From: CAZPCZ01 sp964585225
GTDB lineage: Bacteria > Patescibacteriota > Patescibacteriia > JACPHY01
Length of the DNA stretch: 27,245 nucleotides
Direction of reading: 5' to 3'
Assembly (NCBI GenBank): GCA_964585225.1
Contig: CAZPCZ010000010.1
Location: 1-27,245, forward strand
This document shows, in pieces, positions 1 through 7,507 of the stretch. The first letter of the stretch is position 1. Every line of letters starts with the position of its first letter. The notes under the pieces were generated by a model. The model had not been told where the DNA came from, ran no database searches, and saw only the letters and a list, made by a program, of their open reading frames with translations. The position numbers and the translations under genes are program-made.

Positions 1-768
1 GGCAGCCCATGTCGCCGGTGATCCCGCGGGGACGAGCACGACCGCTTCGTCGCCCGGCTCGCCATGGTAGTACGTCACCGAGGCGCGGAGGACTCGGTAC
101 CGCTTGTACGCGACTGGCGGGAGGTCGGATCGCTCCACGACGGCGCGGGTGATCGTGCTCCGGTCCCCATCGGCATCGGCGACGATGACGACGTACTCGC
201 CGGTGATGTCGTCGCGTTCGAGGACGCCGATGCGCCGCTCACGCGCGATGGGACCAATCTGCTTGTACACGAACGCGCCCCGTGGGGTGATCCGGAGTTT
301 GAGGATATCGCCCTCGACGAGCTTCGACTTCGACGAGTAGTTCGAGGGCACGCTGTACTGCTTCCCATCCGGCCCGACCATGTTCTGTCCGTCGAACACT
401 CCCTCGATGACGCGGAGCGCATCGGTCTCCTCTCGCGGGAGGCTCACGGTGAGCGGATCGGCTGGTCGAGCGTTCGGCATAGGGTGCACCGATGCGGAAT
501 CGAATCGTGGGCGAGTCATGTGCCCCATCGCAACGGCTGACGGTGCCGGCTGGGCGCGGCACTCACGATCAATCATGGTCAAGAGCGTCCGGAGCTGGTC
601 ATCGAGTTCTTGGAGTTTCCGCCGAATCGCCTGGAGTACCGCGCGGTGGTCCCCGGCGGTCGACGGAATGGACGTCGGGAAGATATCGGCGGCCCCGAGG
701 TCGTCCGACATGTCGAACGGCATGTCGAGCGCATCGAACGGGAACGGCGGTTGGTTTTGGTTTTCCAT
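1..768 (-). CDS. Partial conserved protein of CPR type (3' end outside window)
   Basis: An open frame runs from ATG at 768 to the window edge with no stop, so the C-terminus is missing (256 codons visible). The N-terminus is short, acidic and Pro/Gln-rich and is followed by a helix (QAIRRKLQELDDQLRTLL). The core contains VIEGVFDGQNMVGPDGKQY, then SKSKLVEGDILKL and FVYKQIGPIARERRIGVL. From memory, this pattern recurs in hypothetical proteins of Parcubacteria-like genomes, sometimes misnamed as ribosomal protein L7/L12. It suggests a small beta-rich domain; I cannot assign a function. An in-frame TTG at 780 has GGAG nine bases upstream (790-793) and could be the true start; an in-frame ATG at 804 lies inside a likely -10 box and is less likely. 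It is divergent from the TPR gene. Confidence 0.75.
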   Translation of the reverse strand, partial: MENQNQPPFPFDALDMPFDMSDDLGAADIFPTSIPSTAGDHRAVLQAIRRKLQELDDQLRTLLTMIDRECRAQPAPSAVAMGHMTRPRFDSASVHPMPNARPADPLTVSLPREETDALRVIEGVFDGQNMVGPDGKQYSVPSNYSSKSKLVEGDILKLRITPRGAFVYKQIGPIARERRIGVLERDDITGEYVVIVADADGDRSTITRAVVERSDLPPVAYKRYRVLRASVTYYHGEPGDEAVVLVPAGSPATWAA

Positions 769-802
769 AGCGTGTTGCAAGGATACGATCTCCACAGTTC
801 CC

Positions 803-832
803 ATGGTACGGCGAAAGGGCACTTGACGGCAA
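803..832 (-). promoter_or_regulatory. Possible weak promoter for the gene at 1-768
   Basis: On the minus strand TTGCCG (832-827) and TACCAT (808-803) are separated by 18 bases. The predicted transcript would start just upstream of the TTG/ATG candidates at 780 and 768. It overlaps the -35 box of the divergent plus-strand promoter. Weak match, inference only. Confidence 0.3.
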
Positions 833-851
833 ATCATGGGGCTGCTAGGGT
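823..851 (+). promoter_or_regulatory. Sigma-70-like promoter for the TPR gene
   Basis: TTGACG (823-828) and TAGGGT (846-851) are separated by exactly 17 bases, about 57 bases before the GTG start at 908. The same layout (TTGACC-17-TACGGT) precedes the other plus-strand unit at 16725. Confidence 0.5.
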
Positions 852-895
852 AGGACCTCAGTACCTTCCCACATGTGATTCCCCGAATAGCGGGG

Positions 896-904
896 AGGAG
901 GTGA
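896..904 (+). promoter_or_regulatory. Strong Shine-Dalgarno site deciding the GTG start at 908
   Basis: AGGAGGTGA is a nine-base complement to the usual 16S rRNA 3' end; its GGAGG core lies six bases before GTG 908. It fixes this start over the downstream ATG codons and contrasts with the SD-less minus-strand genes. Confidence 0.8.
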
Positions 905-907
905 GCC

Positions 908-1669
908 GTGACCGATGCCGTCAGCCGATTGACCGATGAGTCCGAGGCGATGCTCCACGCAGCGTCGAGACTGGAAGTGTCTGGTGATCGCCGGGCCGCG
1001 ATCGCCGTCGTTGAGGAACTCTGCCGTCGCGATCCGAGCAACGTCCGCGGGCGGGTCTACCTCTCGTTCCTCTGCATCAAGGAACACGACTACGCCCGCG
1101 CGCTCGAAGCCGCCACTGGAGCGTTCTGCCTCGATTCGGGCCAACTCGAGCTCGAATGTCTCGTCAACGCCGGAGTATCATCGCGCCAGCTCGGCAACCC
1201 CCAGGCGGCGCGCCGCTACCTCGAGCGCGCCGTCCACCTCGCTCCCTCCGATCCCGATGCGCAGCTCGAACTCGGCCGGACGCTCGCGCAGCTCCGGGAA
1301 CCTGAGGCGGCCATCGAGGCGTTCATCCGCGCGATCGGCGAGGCGCACCGTGTCCCCAATACGATCTGGCTCATCGAGCAAGCGCTCATCGCACTTGCGA
1401 AGATCGATCTCTCCTCGCCACCCAATCAGCAGCTCCGCTCGCTCTGCGATGGCGCGCGACTGCTCATCGCCGGGGAGCTCGCCGACGCCTACCGCAGCTT
1501 CGAACGCGCACGGGATGGGCCGTGCGGGCTCGGTATGCCGGCGGTGCGGGCGGCAGCCGAGACGCTCCTCAACGACGTCTGGCGTCAACGGGCGAAACGG
1601 AGTCCTGCTCCCACCACCCACCGAGATGGTCGGTGGGGAGAGTGCATTGACCTCCCGCAGCCGCGGTGA
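908..1669 (+). CDS. TPR-repeat protein
   Basis: A 253-aa soluble protein that is almost entirely helical. Tetratricopeptide-like helix pairs run from about residue 10 to 150: the stretches around GDRRAAIAVVEELCRRDPSN, DYARALEAATGAFCLDSG, GNPQAARRYLERAVHLAPSD and REPEAAIEAFIRAIGEA carry the small-residue and Pro pattern of TPRs. A less regular helical part follows, then a basic, Pro-rich tail. There is no signal peptide or membrane segment, so it is probably a cytoplasmic scaffold or adaptor; the partner is unknown. GTG was chosen because of the strong SD. It has its own promoter, is one of three plus-strand genes, and converges on the 108-aa gene at 1730-2056 across a palindromic terminator. 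An 8-bp hairpin (1617-1637) lies inside its last codons. Confidence 0.85.
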   Translation: MTDAVSRLTDESEAMLHAASRLEVSGDRRAAIAVVEELCRRDPSNVRGRVYLSFLCIKEHDYARALEAATGAFCLDSGQLELECLVNAGVSSRQLGNPQAARRYLERAVHLAPSDPDAQLELGRTLAQLREPEAAIEAFIRAIGEAHRVPNTIWLIEQALIALAKIDLSSPPNQQLRSLCDGARLLIAGELADAYRSFERARDGPCGLGMPAVRAAAETLLNDVWRQRAKRSPAPTTHRDGRWGECIDLPQPR

Positions 1670-1684
1670 GCCGCGCACGACACG

Positions 1685-1714
1685 AACCCCCTCCGAAGGA
1701 CTTCGGAGGGGGTT
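1685..1714. terminator. Perfect 30-nt palindrome between convergent genes
   Basis: Arms 1685-1698 and 1701-1714 are exact inverted 14-mers (AACCCCCTCCGAAG and its complement) around GA. The palindrome sits between the stops of the convergent genes ending at 1669 and 1730, as a bidirectional terminator would. Neither side has a long T-run, so termination is inferred from position and stem strength. Confidence 0.6.
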
Positions 1715-1729
1715 GAACGTTCAGTGGTA

Positions 1730-2056
1730 CTACGATGGTGCGACCGCGCCGGCCTGCTTCGCTGCGCCGAGCGACGCGGTATCGTCGAGGAAATCCTCAA
1801 TCGCCTCGTCGGCAATGCGCTGCTCTTCGGTCTTGAGTGCCTCCCACCGTGCCTTCAGGTCTGCTTGGAACGCGTTCAACGCCGCCTCGAGCCGCGCGTG
1901 CTCCCCCTCCTCGAATCGCAGACTGTAGAGGACGCGGTCGAGATCACGCTCGTTCATCTTCGGCAGGATATCGAGAATCGCCGTTTTGAGCTCTGGCGGT
2001 GCCGTGGAGGCGGCGAGTCGTTCACCGAGCTCCTTGGCCTTCTCAGTGATCGTCAT
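1730..2056 (-). CDS. Small hypothetical helical protein
   Basis: A 108-aa acidic, highly helical protein with heptad-like spacing from about residue 45 to 95 (YSLRFEEGEHARLEAALNAF and the following KARWEALKTEEQRIADEAIE). There is no signal peptide and no membrane segment. The region LPKMNERDLDRVLYSLRFEE resembles a short helical-hairpin dimerisation unit. I do not recognise the family. It follows the 739-aa coiled-coil protein by 44 bases on the same strand, so it may belong to the same transcription unit as the ATPase cluster. No Shine-Dalgarno is visible, and a word repeat forms its upstream region. Confidence 0.65.
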   Translation of the reverse strand: MTITEKAKELGERLAASTAPPELKTAILDILPKMNERDLDRVLYSLRFEEGEHARLEAALNAFQADLKARWEALKTEEQRIADEAIEDFLDDTASLGAAKQAGAVAPS

Positions 2057-2063
2057 ATCCGGG

Positions 2064-2097
2064 ATGTCAGATTTGAGATTTGAGATTTCAAATTCCG
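2064..2097. repeat. GAGATTT-type word repeat
   Basis: Tandem ATTTGAG words run into an inverted copy (ATTTCAAATTCC). It fills most of the 44-base gap between the 739-aa gene and the 108-aa gene and is AT-rich in a GC-rich context. Confidence 0.7.
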
Positions 2098-2100
2098 GAC

Positions 2101-4320
2101 CTACGCTACTGCGCCGGCACCCTTCGCACCGATACCGAGGATCGTACGAATTTCATCGACCGGGATGCGGAGCGGGAATCCGTCTGGCATTTTGTGCGCG
2201 TCAATGAGTGTGCGCCCGAGCGCTTTCGCTCCCTCCGTGACGGCCTGGAGGTGATCGGCAGTTGGCCAGAGGCCGGAGTGCGGCTCGTAGATACCGTTGT
2301 GCTCGAGGACCTTCCGGATCGTCGCAACCATCTCCTCTGAGGATGCGTCTGGTTTGAGGTTGCGCACGAAGTGCTTCACCGTGTCCCACGCGGTCCCCTT
2401 CATGCCGGTGATCTGCTCAATGGGCCCGAGCGTCAACGTGCCCTCTGGGCCAGCCGGTGCTTTCGGCGGCCCGACTGCCCATCGCTCTGGACCGACCGGC
2501 GTCGGGCCGAGCTTGCTCAACGCGAGCGCGAGACCGTTCGCCGCGAGCCCGAGCCCCATAATCCCCCACCGACCGCGTCGGTACCAGCCGGGGTCCATGG
2601 TCTTCAGGATCGCATCGCGCATGCCCTTCCGGTCAAAATCCTGCTCGGCCTTGTAGCGATCGCGGATACGTGTTGCGACCTCCTCGCGGAACGTGTCCAA
2701 CCGCTCCTTCTCCATCACCCACGCACCGAACTCATCCTTGTACGTGACGAGCCGCTTCATGAGCCGACCCTCGGCCTCGTCCACGACGTTCTTGATGCGC
2801 GCCTCGAGCGCCTCTGGCGCGAGCCCAACTTCCGCCCGGAGCGAATCGTACGCGCCTTCAATCGCCTTCGCCTCCACGCGCGCCGCGCGGCCGTACTTGA
2901 AGAAGTGGTGGAGGTCGAGGACACCAGCGCTGAGGACGGTCTTCGCGCGCTCCTTCCACCACCGCGCGTCCATGAGCGAGCGGCCGAAGTGCCGAGCTTC
3001 GTCCCACATGCCCCGCAGGGCACCACCCATGACCTTCGTCAGACGCTCCCACCGGCTCGGCTTCTTCGCCTCAGTGGCGTAGGCATCCCGCGCGGTCTTC
3101 ACCGCCTCTGGCGAGAGCGTCGGGCTGACCGGCGCGGTCTCAAGTTCGTCAAAGGTAATCTCGATGCCCTCGGCAGGAAACTCCGGTTTCCCCGGCGCTC
3201 GCGCGCCCTGACGCTTCGCGATCTCCGCCTCAAGCGCGACAATGTCTGCTTCGATCTTCTGCCGGAGGCTCTCACGCATGGATTCCGAGAGGATCGGGTT
3301 CTGCTCATTCACCGCGAGCTGCTTGCGCATGTTTTCGATGCGACCCCGCAGTCGCGCAGCCTCTTCATCGTCTGCGCCAGTCGTCTCTGGTGCGGCCTCT
3401 CGCTGCTGGAGCTGCGCGAGGCGCTGCTCGAGCTCAGCGATATCGCGACCGTACTGCTCGGTGATCTGCTTTCGCATCCAGTCTGATGCCTTGGAATCAG
3501 CGAGCAACGCGTCGCGCTCCTTTTGGATCTGCGCGAGGCGCCTCCGCAGTGCTGCCTCCTCGGCGCTCATCGCTCGCCGAACATCCTCCGGACCTGGCTC
3601 CGGACCGACGAGCTCCTGTGTCTCGATGAGATCGTCGAGGTTGATCTCGATATCCGGCACACGTCCGAGGAGTCGGTAGCTGTCGCGCACGATGCGTGCC
3701 CGTGCTTCTTGGCGCTGCTTTGGATCCTTCAACCACATTGCCGTTTCGTACCCGGTGATGAGCGCGTGCGCAACGAGCTGGTCGATCGGGTCGCCCTGCT
3801 CATGCGGGCGATCGCCGCCGTGGAATCGGAGACTCCCATCCGCCATCCGCGCGATGCCGAGGATCTGCATCGCGGAATCTGTCCCGCGGAGCTTCGCTTC
3901 TTTCTCGAGCACCACGCGCTCGATGAACGCGTGCTTGAGCTCCTCGCCGTCTTTCGAGCGGCTGAGACGCGTGAAGCCGAACTCATCCCCGAAGTGCTGG
4001 GCGTAGTAGTCGTCGTCGCGGTACGTCTGCTCGACGTCAACGCTGCGCAGCCACTCACGGAGCTGCGCGGCCTCCTCTGCGCGGTGTGGGCGTTCGCCGC
4101 GTTCGACTGACTGGATCTCCTCCGGCCAGAGGTAGCGATCAATGATCTCTCGACGGATGGCCTCGCGGGGGTCCTCCGCCGTCACCTCTGGTCGCTCCGG
4201 CGGTGGGGGAGGGCCGCCAGGCGGACCTCCTGACGTGATCTCGATCGTTTTCCCGCGCACTTCCTCCTTCGGCAGTGGCGGAACCGCCTCCGGTCGCCCT
4301 GCTCGTGCTGGTAGAGCCAT
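2101..4320 (-). CDS. Large coiled-coil protein with one membrane segment, function unknown
   Basis: A 739-aa protein. Residues 1-45 are Pro/Gly-rich (PPGGPPPPPE). Residues 50-250 form a mixed domain including the Tyr-rich motif QTYRDDDYYAQHFGDEFGF. Residues 250-380 are strongly predicted coiled coil (repeats such as LRRRLAQIQKERDALLAD). Residues 410-570 are charged helices, and a hydrophobic segment lies at about 585-605 (WGIMGLGLAANGLALALSKL). The last 130 residues follow a Pro/Gly linker and form a small domain (EEMVATIRKVLEHNGIYEP). I do not recognise the family. It lies 42 bases downstream of the VirD4-like ATPase on the same strand, so it could be an accessory or anchor protein for that ATPase; this is inference from position only. 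No Shine-Dalgarno is seen before ATG 4320. Confidence 0.75.
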   Translation of the reverse strand: MALPARAGRPEAVPPLPKEEVRGKTIEITSGGPPGGPPPPPERPEVTAEDPREAIRREIIDRYLWPEEIQSVERGERPHRAEEAAQLREWLRSVDVEQTYRDDDYYAQHFGDEFGFTRLSRSKDGEELKHAFIERVVLEKEAKLRGTDSAMQILGIARMADGSLRFHGGDRPHEQGDPIDQLVAHALITGYETAMWLKDPKQRQEARARIVRDSYRLLGRVPDIEINLDDLIETQELVGPEPGPEDVRRAMSAEEAALRRRLAQIQKERDALLADSKASDWMRKQITEQYGRDIAELEQRLAQLQQREAAPETTGADDEEAARLRGRIENMRKQLAVNEQNPILSESMRESLRQKIEADIVALEAEIAKRQGARAPGKPEFPAEGIEITFDELETAPVSPTLSPEAVKTARDAYATEAKKPSRWERLTKVMGGALRGMWDEARHFGRSLMDARWWKERAKTVLSAGVLDLHHFFKYGRAARVEAKAIEGAYDSLRAEVGLAPEALEARIKNVVDEAEGRLMKRLVTYKDEFGAWVMEKERLDTFREEVATRIRDRYKAEQDFDRKGMRDAILKTMDPGWYRRGRWGIMGLGLAANGLALALSKLGPTPVGPERWAVGPPKAPAGPEGTLTLGPIEQITGMKGTAWDTVKHFVRNLKPDASSEEMVATIRKVLEHNGIYEPHSGLWPTADHLQAVTEGAKALGRTLIDAHKMPDGFPLRIPVDEIRTILGIGAKGAGAVA

Positions 4321-4362
4321 AGAGTTTCAGTGTACCAAGGAATGCTGCGCTCGTCAAGGAAT

Positions 4363-6816
4363 TCAGGACAGCTGAGAGCGCTCGAGCACCTCCGCCTCGA
4401 CGATGGCGCGGTCGCGGCCGTACTTCAACCGCGAGAGCTGCTTCAGGGCCTCGAGGATCTTCGCGTCGCCCTTCGACGGTGGGAACACGCGCATGTTGAA
4501 CGCACGCTGCGCGGTGTTGTCGATCATGAGCCGGATGTACGCGTTGTACTTCTCGATGTTCAGCGCGTCGAACTCTGTGACGACCGGTGCGAGCTGCTTC
4601 GCGATGAGCTCGGAGTCGTCCACGCCGATCCGGTACGCGACGATCGTCCCGACGTTCCCGAACACCGCGTCGCGCACGCGCGTGTCGTTCTGCTTCACGA
4701 GCTGCGCGACGTACTGGTGCGCCATGATGAGGTTCAGCCGGTACTTCCGCGCCTCCGAGAGGATCGTCGCGATGGAGTCCGTCACGAAGTTCTGGAACTC
4801 GTCCATGTAGCAGAAGAAGTCTGGCCGATGCTCCTCGGGCTGATCCGCGCGCGCGAGCGCGGCGATCTGGAGCTTCGTGATGAGGATGAGCCCGAGGAGG
4901 TTCGAGTTCATCTCACCGATCTTCCCCTTGCTCAGGTTGCACAGGAGGATCTTCTTCTTATCCATGACCTCGCGGAAGTCGAACCCGGAGTGCTGCTGGC
5001 CGATGATGTTCCGCATCATCGTGTTCTCGATGAACCGGCCAATCTTCGACACGAGGTACGGGAGCATCTCGCCCTTCGTCTGCCCGCTCGTCTGCGGGAG
5101 TTCCTTCTCCCAGAACGCGCGGATGATCGGGTCGGTGACCGTCTTGAGCTTCAGCTTCTGGTACGCGGGATCCGTGAGGATGCGCGGGATCTCGACGAGC
5201 GTCCCCGGCTCCTTCGGGTCCGACATCATCGTGAGCATCGCGTTCCGCATGTAGTGTTCGAACATCGGACCGATCATGCTCGGATCAGACACGAGCTTGT
5301 AGAAGATTGAGATCATCTCCTGTGTCGCGAAGTCCGCCGCCTCCGGCGTGTCCGCCTCGAGCATGTTCAACCCGATCGGCCGCTCGACGTCCGCAGGATC
5401 GAAGTAGATGACGTCGTCCGCGCGCTCCCGCGGCACGTTCGCGAGCATGTGCTCAGCGAACTCGCCGTGCGGGTCAATGACGCAGACCCCCTCGCCGGAC
5501 CGGATGTCCTGCGCGCACATGTTCTCCATGATCGTCGTCTTCCCGGTGCCGGTGCCACCGATGAGGTAGACATGGCGTCGGCGATCCGCGGGCTTCATGC
5601 GCACGAGCACGCGCCGGCCGCGGTAGACGGACTCCCCCATGATGATCCCCTCCTGCGGCATGTTGACCGGCGGGGAGAGCCGGCGGGCGACGAGCCACTG
5701 GATGTTCGGCGTCTCGGCGGTCGGGAGCGGGAGGTGCCAGACGCTCGCCATCTCCTCGACGCTTAGCACGATCCTTCTCCGTTCATCGAAGTGGCGGTAG
5801 ATGAACTGCCGGATGAGCTTCGCCTTCGACGACGCACCGCTTGCGACGAACATGTTCCCGTACTGCGGGACGTTGTACTGGAAGAACGCCCGCGTGACAG
5901 AGTCGAGCTCGGTCTGCGCGCGCATGCGGTCGGCCCCAGAAACGACGATGCGGACGTTCACGTCGATGCCAAACTTCGTCGCCTTCTCCTCGAGCCCCTT
6001 CACGACCTCCTGCTCCATCGGCGAGAGCTGGTAGGGTTTGTCAGGCTCGCCGGGTTTCCTCTTGCTACCGGACGCAGCCGCGAACCCGCCACTGATCGCC
6101 TTCCAGAACCCGCCCTTCGACGCCTTCTCGAGGCTCATCCCCTGCTGCATCTTCCGCGCGATGCGGACCCCTCCCGAGCGCCACTCCTTCCGCGCGGAAC
6201 GCACGATGTACTGGAGCGCCGCGCCATCCATCTCGGTCACCTTGCTCATCGCATTCGCGAGCGCATTGAGGGGATCGACCTCGAGCTTCTTGTACGACTT
6301 CACCGGAAAGTAGCTCGGGCGTTTGAAGGAGAGCGTGCGGGCGAGGATGACGCCACTTGGCTGGAAAATGTTGTAGTCGCGAGCTGGTTCAATGTACGCG
6401 TTCGGCTCCTGCGCGTGGAGTTGCTCCTCGAGATAGGACTGCGACCCTCGCGGCACTGCGATGAAGAACTTCACTTGGCCGCCGGCAGCGACGATCTCGA
6501 ATGCGAAGTGGTCACCGCGCCCCGTGAACCATGCTCTGAGGCCCCGCTGCGCCTTCAAGCCGCCGATCGACGTGAAGAACGCCTCGGTCCTCGCGATCGC
6601 CTCCTGGATCTTCTGAATCCCCTCCTTCACCTGCTCACCTTCCTTCCCGACGCCCTCCTTCGGCACGAGGATCTGGAGGACAACCATGTCGAACGTCCGC
6701 CCAAGTGACGCGTGGCTCCGGAGGTACGAACGCAACGCGAAGAGCGCGATGAGGCCAAGGAGGACAACGCCGACGAGTATTCCGACGATGACAATGGCAG
6801 TGGACAGGTCGGGCAC
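4363..6816 (-). CDS. VirD4/TraD-like membrane-anchored ATPase (type IV secretion coupling protein family)
   Basis: An 817-aa protein. An N-terminal transmembrane helix (about residues 7-29) is followed by a roughly 370-residue extra domain. The motor domain has Walker A GGTGTGKT at 420-427, VCVIDPHGEFAE at 444-455 and a Walker B-like FFCYMDEFQNF at 667-677; a TraG/TraD-like segment LSEARKYRLNLIMAHQYVAQ follows at 686-705. These mark the DUF87/TraM-recognition RecA-like ATPases that couple DNA or protein substrates to type IV channels. CPR genomes carry long versions of this protein, often without a full VirB set; no VirB4, VirB6 or relaxase is seen here. The start is GTG at 6816, giving the TM helix directly; there is no Shine-Dalgarno. 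Likely cotranscribed with the flanking small gene at 6950 and the 739-aa gene. Confidence 0.88.
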   Translation of the reverse strand: MPDLSTAIVIVGILVGVVLLGLIALFALRSYLRSHASLGRTFDMVVLQILVPKEGVGKEGEQVKEGIQKIQEAIARTEAFFTSIGGLKAQRGLRAWFTGRGDHFAFEIVAAGGQVKFFIAVPRGSQSYLEEQLHAQEPNAYIEPARDYNIFQPSGVILARTLSFKRPSYFPVKSYKKLEVDPLNALANAMSKVTEMDGAALQYIVRSARKEWRSGGVRIARKMQQGMSLEKASKGGFWKAISGGFAAASGSKRKPGEPDKPYQLSPMEQEVVKGLEEKATKFGIDVNVRIVVSGADRMRAQTELDSVTRAFFQYNVPQYGNMFVASGASSKAKLIRQFIYRHFDERRRIVLSVEEMASVWHLPLPTAETPNIQWLVARRLSPPVNMPQEGIIMGESVYRGRRVLVRMKPADRRRHVYLIGGTGTGKTTIMENMCAQDIRSGEGVCVIDPHGEFAEHMLANVPRERADDVIYFDPADVERPIGLNMLEADTPEAADFATQEMISIFYKLVSDPSMIGPMFEHYMRNAMLTMMSDPKEPGTLVEIPRILTDPAYQKLKLKTVTDPIIRAFWEKELPQTSGQTKGEMLPYLVSKIGRFIENTMMRNIIGQQHSGFDFREVMDKKKILLCNLSKGKIGEMNSNLLGLILITKLQIAALARADQPEEHRPDFFCYMDEFQNFVTDSIATILSEARKYRLNLIMAHQYVAQLVKQNDTRVRDAVFGNVGTIVAYRIGVDDSELIAKQLAPVVTEFDALNIEKYNAYIRLMIDNTAQRAFNMRVFPPSKGDAKILEALKQLSRLKYGRDRAIVEAEVLERSQLS

Positions 6817-6822
6817 AGGAGA

Positions 6823-6955
6823 AAATTTCTAATTGCTCTAATTTCTAATTCCTAATCAAACCCCAAGCACCAATACCCAATGATCGAATGTTTCGGGCAT
6901 TGGGATTTCGGTATTGGACATTATTTAGAAATTAGAAATTAGAAATTCGTCATTG
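6823..6955. repeat. Long inverted word-repeat element, copy 1 (TTTCTAAT family)
   Basis: The left arm has repeated AATTTCTAATT words, then CCTAATCAAACCCCAA (6851-6866) and CCAATACCCAATG. The right arm holds the approximate complement (CATTGGGATTTCGGTATTGG, then three ATTAGAA words). It fills the gap between the 151-aa gene and the ATPase and is much more AT-rich than its surroundings. A second copy lies at 22283-22432, sharing the 16-mer at 6851-6866 exactly. Confidence 0.85.
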
Positions 6956-7405
6956 CCTCCTCGCCTGGAGCGCGAGGATAGCGTCCGTCTTCGCCTTCGC
7001 CTCTTGGAGGAGGAACCACGGGTTCGTCCGCGGGATGATGGACAGCCAGCTTGTGATGCCGCCGTGCGCGACGCGGAGGTCGAGCTTTCCGGTCGTGAGC
7101 ATCTGCTCGAGCCGAGCTGCGAGCGCTTCGCCGGCATCGCGAAACTTCCCCTGTGTGACCGGGGGGAGACCCGCGTAGATCCGCTGGAGCTGCTCGTCGG
7201 CGAGCGCGGCCTCGATGTCCTCACGGAGCGGGGACTTCTCCACGGCGGCCGGCCGCGCGACTGGCGTCGGCGCCGCAGCGGCTGCGAGGGGTGCTGGTGG
7301 CGCCTCTGCCGATGGTACTGGCGCTTCCGCTGCCGCGGGGGATTCCAACTGCTGCGTGACGCGCTCGAGCGCTCCGGGTTGCGGTTCGGGGATTGGCTCG
7401 GGCAT
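6950..7405 (-). CDS. Small conserved CPR-type protein with Pro/Ala-rich N-terminus
   Basis: A 151-aa protein. Residues 1-60 are a low-complexity Pro/Ala/Glu linker (EAPVPSAEAPPAPLAAAAAP). Residues 60-151 are a helical domain containing LREDIEAALADEQLQRIYAG, LPPVTQGKFRDAGEALAARL and WLSIIPRTNPWFLLQEAKAK. From memory, this last pattern (a WLxxIPxxNxxFLxQEAKxKTD-like motif) recurs in short proteins next to VirD4-like ATPases in Patescibacteria; function unknown. No signal peptide. It lies directly upstream of the ATPase gene, separated by a long word-repeat element, and is probably part of the same module. No Shine-Dalgarno before ATG 7405. Confidence 0.75.
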   Translation of the reverse strand: MPEPIPEPQPGALERVTQQLESPAAAEAPVPSAEAPPAPLAAAAAPTPVARPAAVEKSPLREDIEAALADEQLQRIYAGLPPVTQGKFRDAGEALAARLEQMLTTGKLDLRVAHGGITSWLSIIPRTNPWFLLQEAKAKTDAILALQARRQ

Positions 7406-7432
7406 ACCGATCTTGAGGGATAGAGGCGTAAA

Positions 7433-7493
7433 AGGTGTACGGGGTGTAAAGGACGTATTCCCCTACTCCTTTATCCCTTTACTCCTCTACTCC
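7433..7493. repeat. GGTGTA / CTACTCC word repeat
   Basis: The left half repeats GTAAAAGG/GTGTA/GTAAAGG words and the right half repeats CCTTTA and CTACTCC words, giving an imperfect inverted pair. It lies between cysS and the 151-aa gene. A related short block is at 25497-25536. Confidence 0.7.
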
Positions 7494-7507
7494 TTCCTCC
7501 AATAGTA

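Noticed and set aside
64..540. 158-aa plus-strand and other short frames near the left edge
   Set aside because: They overlap the CPR-type reading frame on the minus strand, which has a better domain pattern and runs off the window.
1617..1637. Hairpin CCCACCGA/TCGGTGGG as a terminator
   Set aside because: It lies inside the last codons of the TPR gene with no T-run; the palindrome at 1685-1714 is better placed.
936..1928. 330-aa plus-strand open frame
   Set aside because: Ser/Arg-rich shadow of the TPR gene in another frame that runs across the palindromic terminator.
4330..5310. 326-aa plus-strand open frame
   Set aside because: Antisense to the well-supported ATPase gene; highly charged, no domain pattern and no SD.
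6823..6955. Possible insertion sequence
   Set aside because: No transposase frame and no target duplications; only a 130-base palindromic block.
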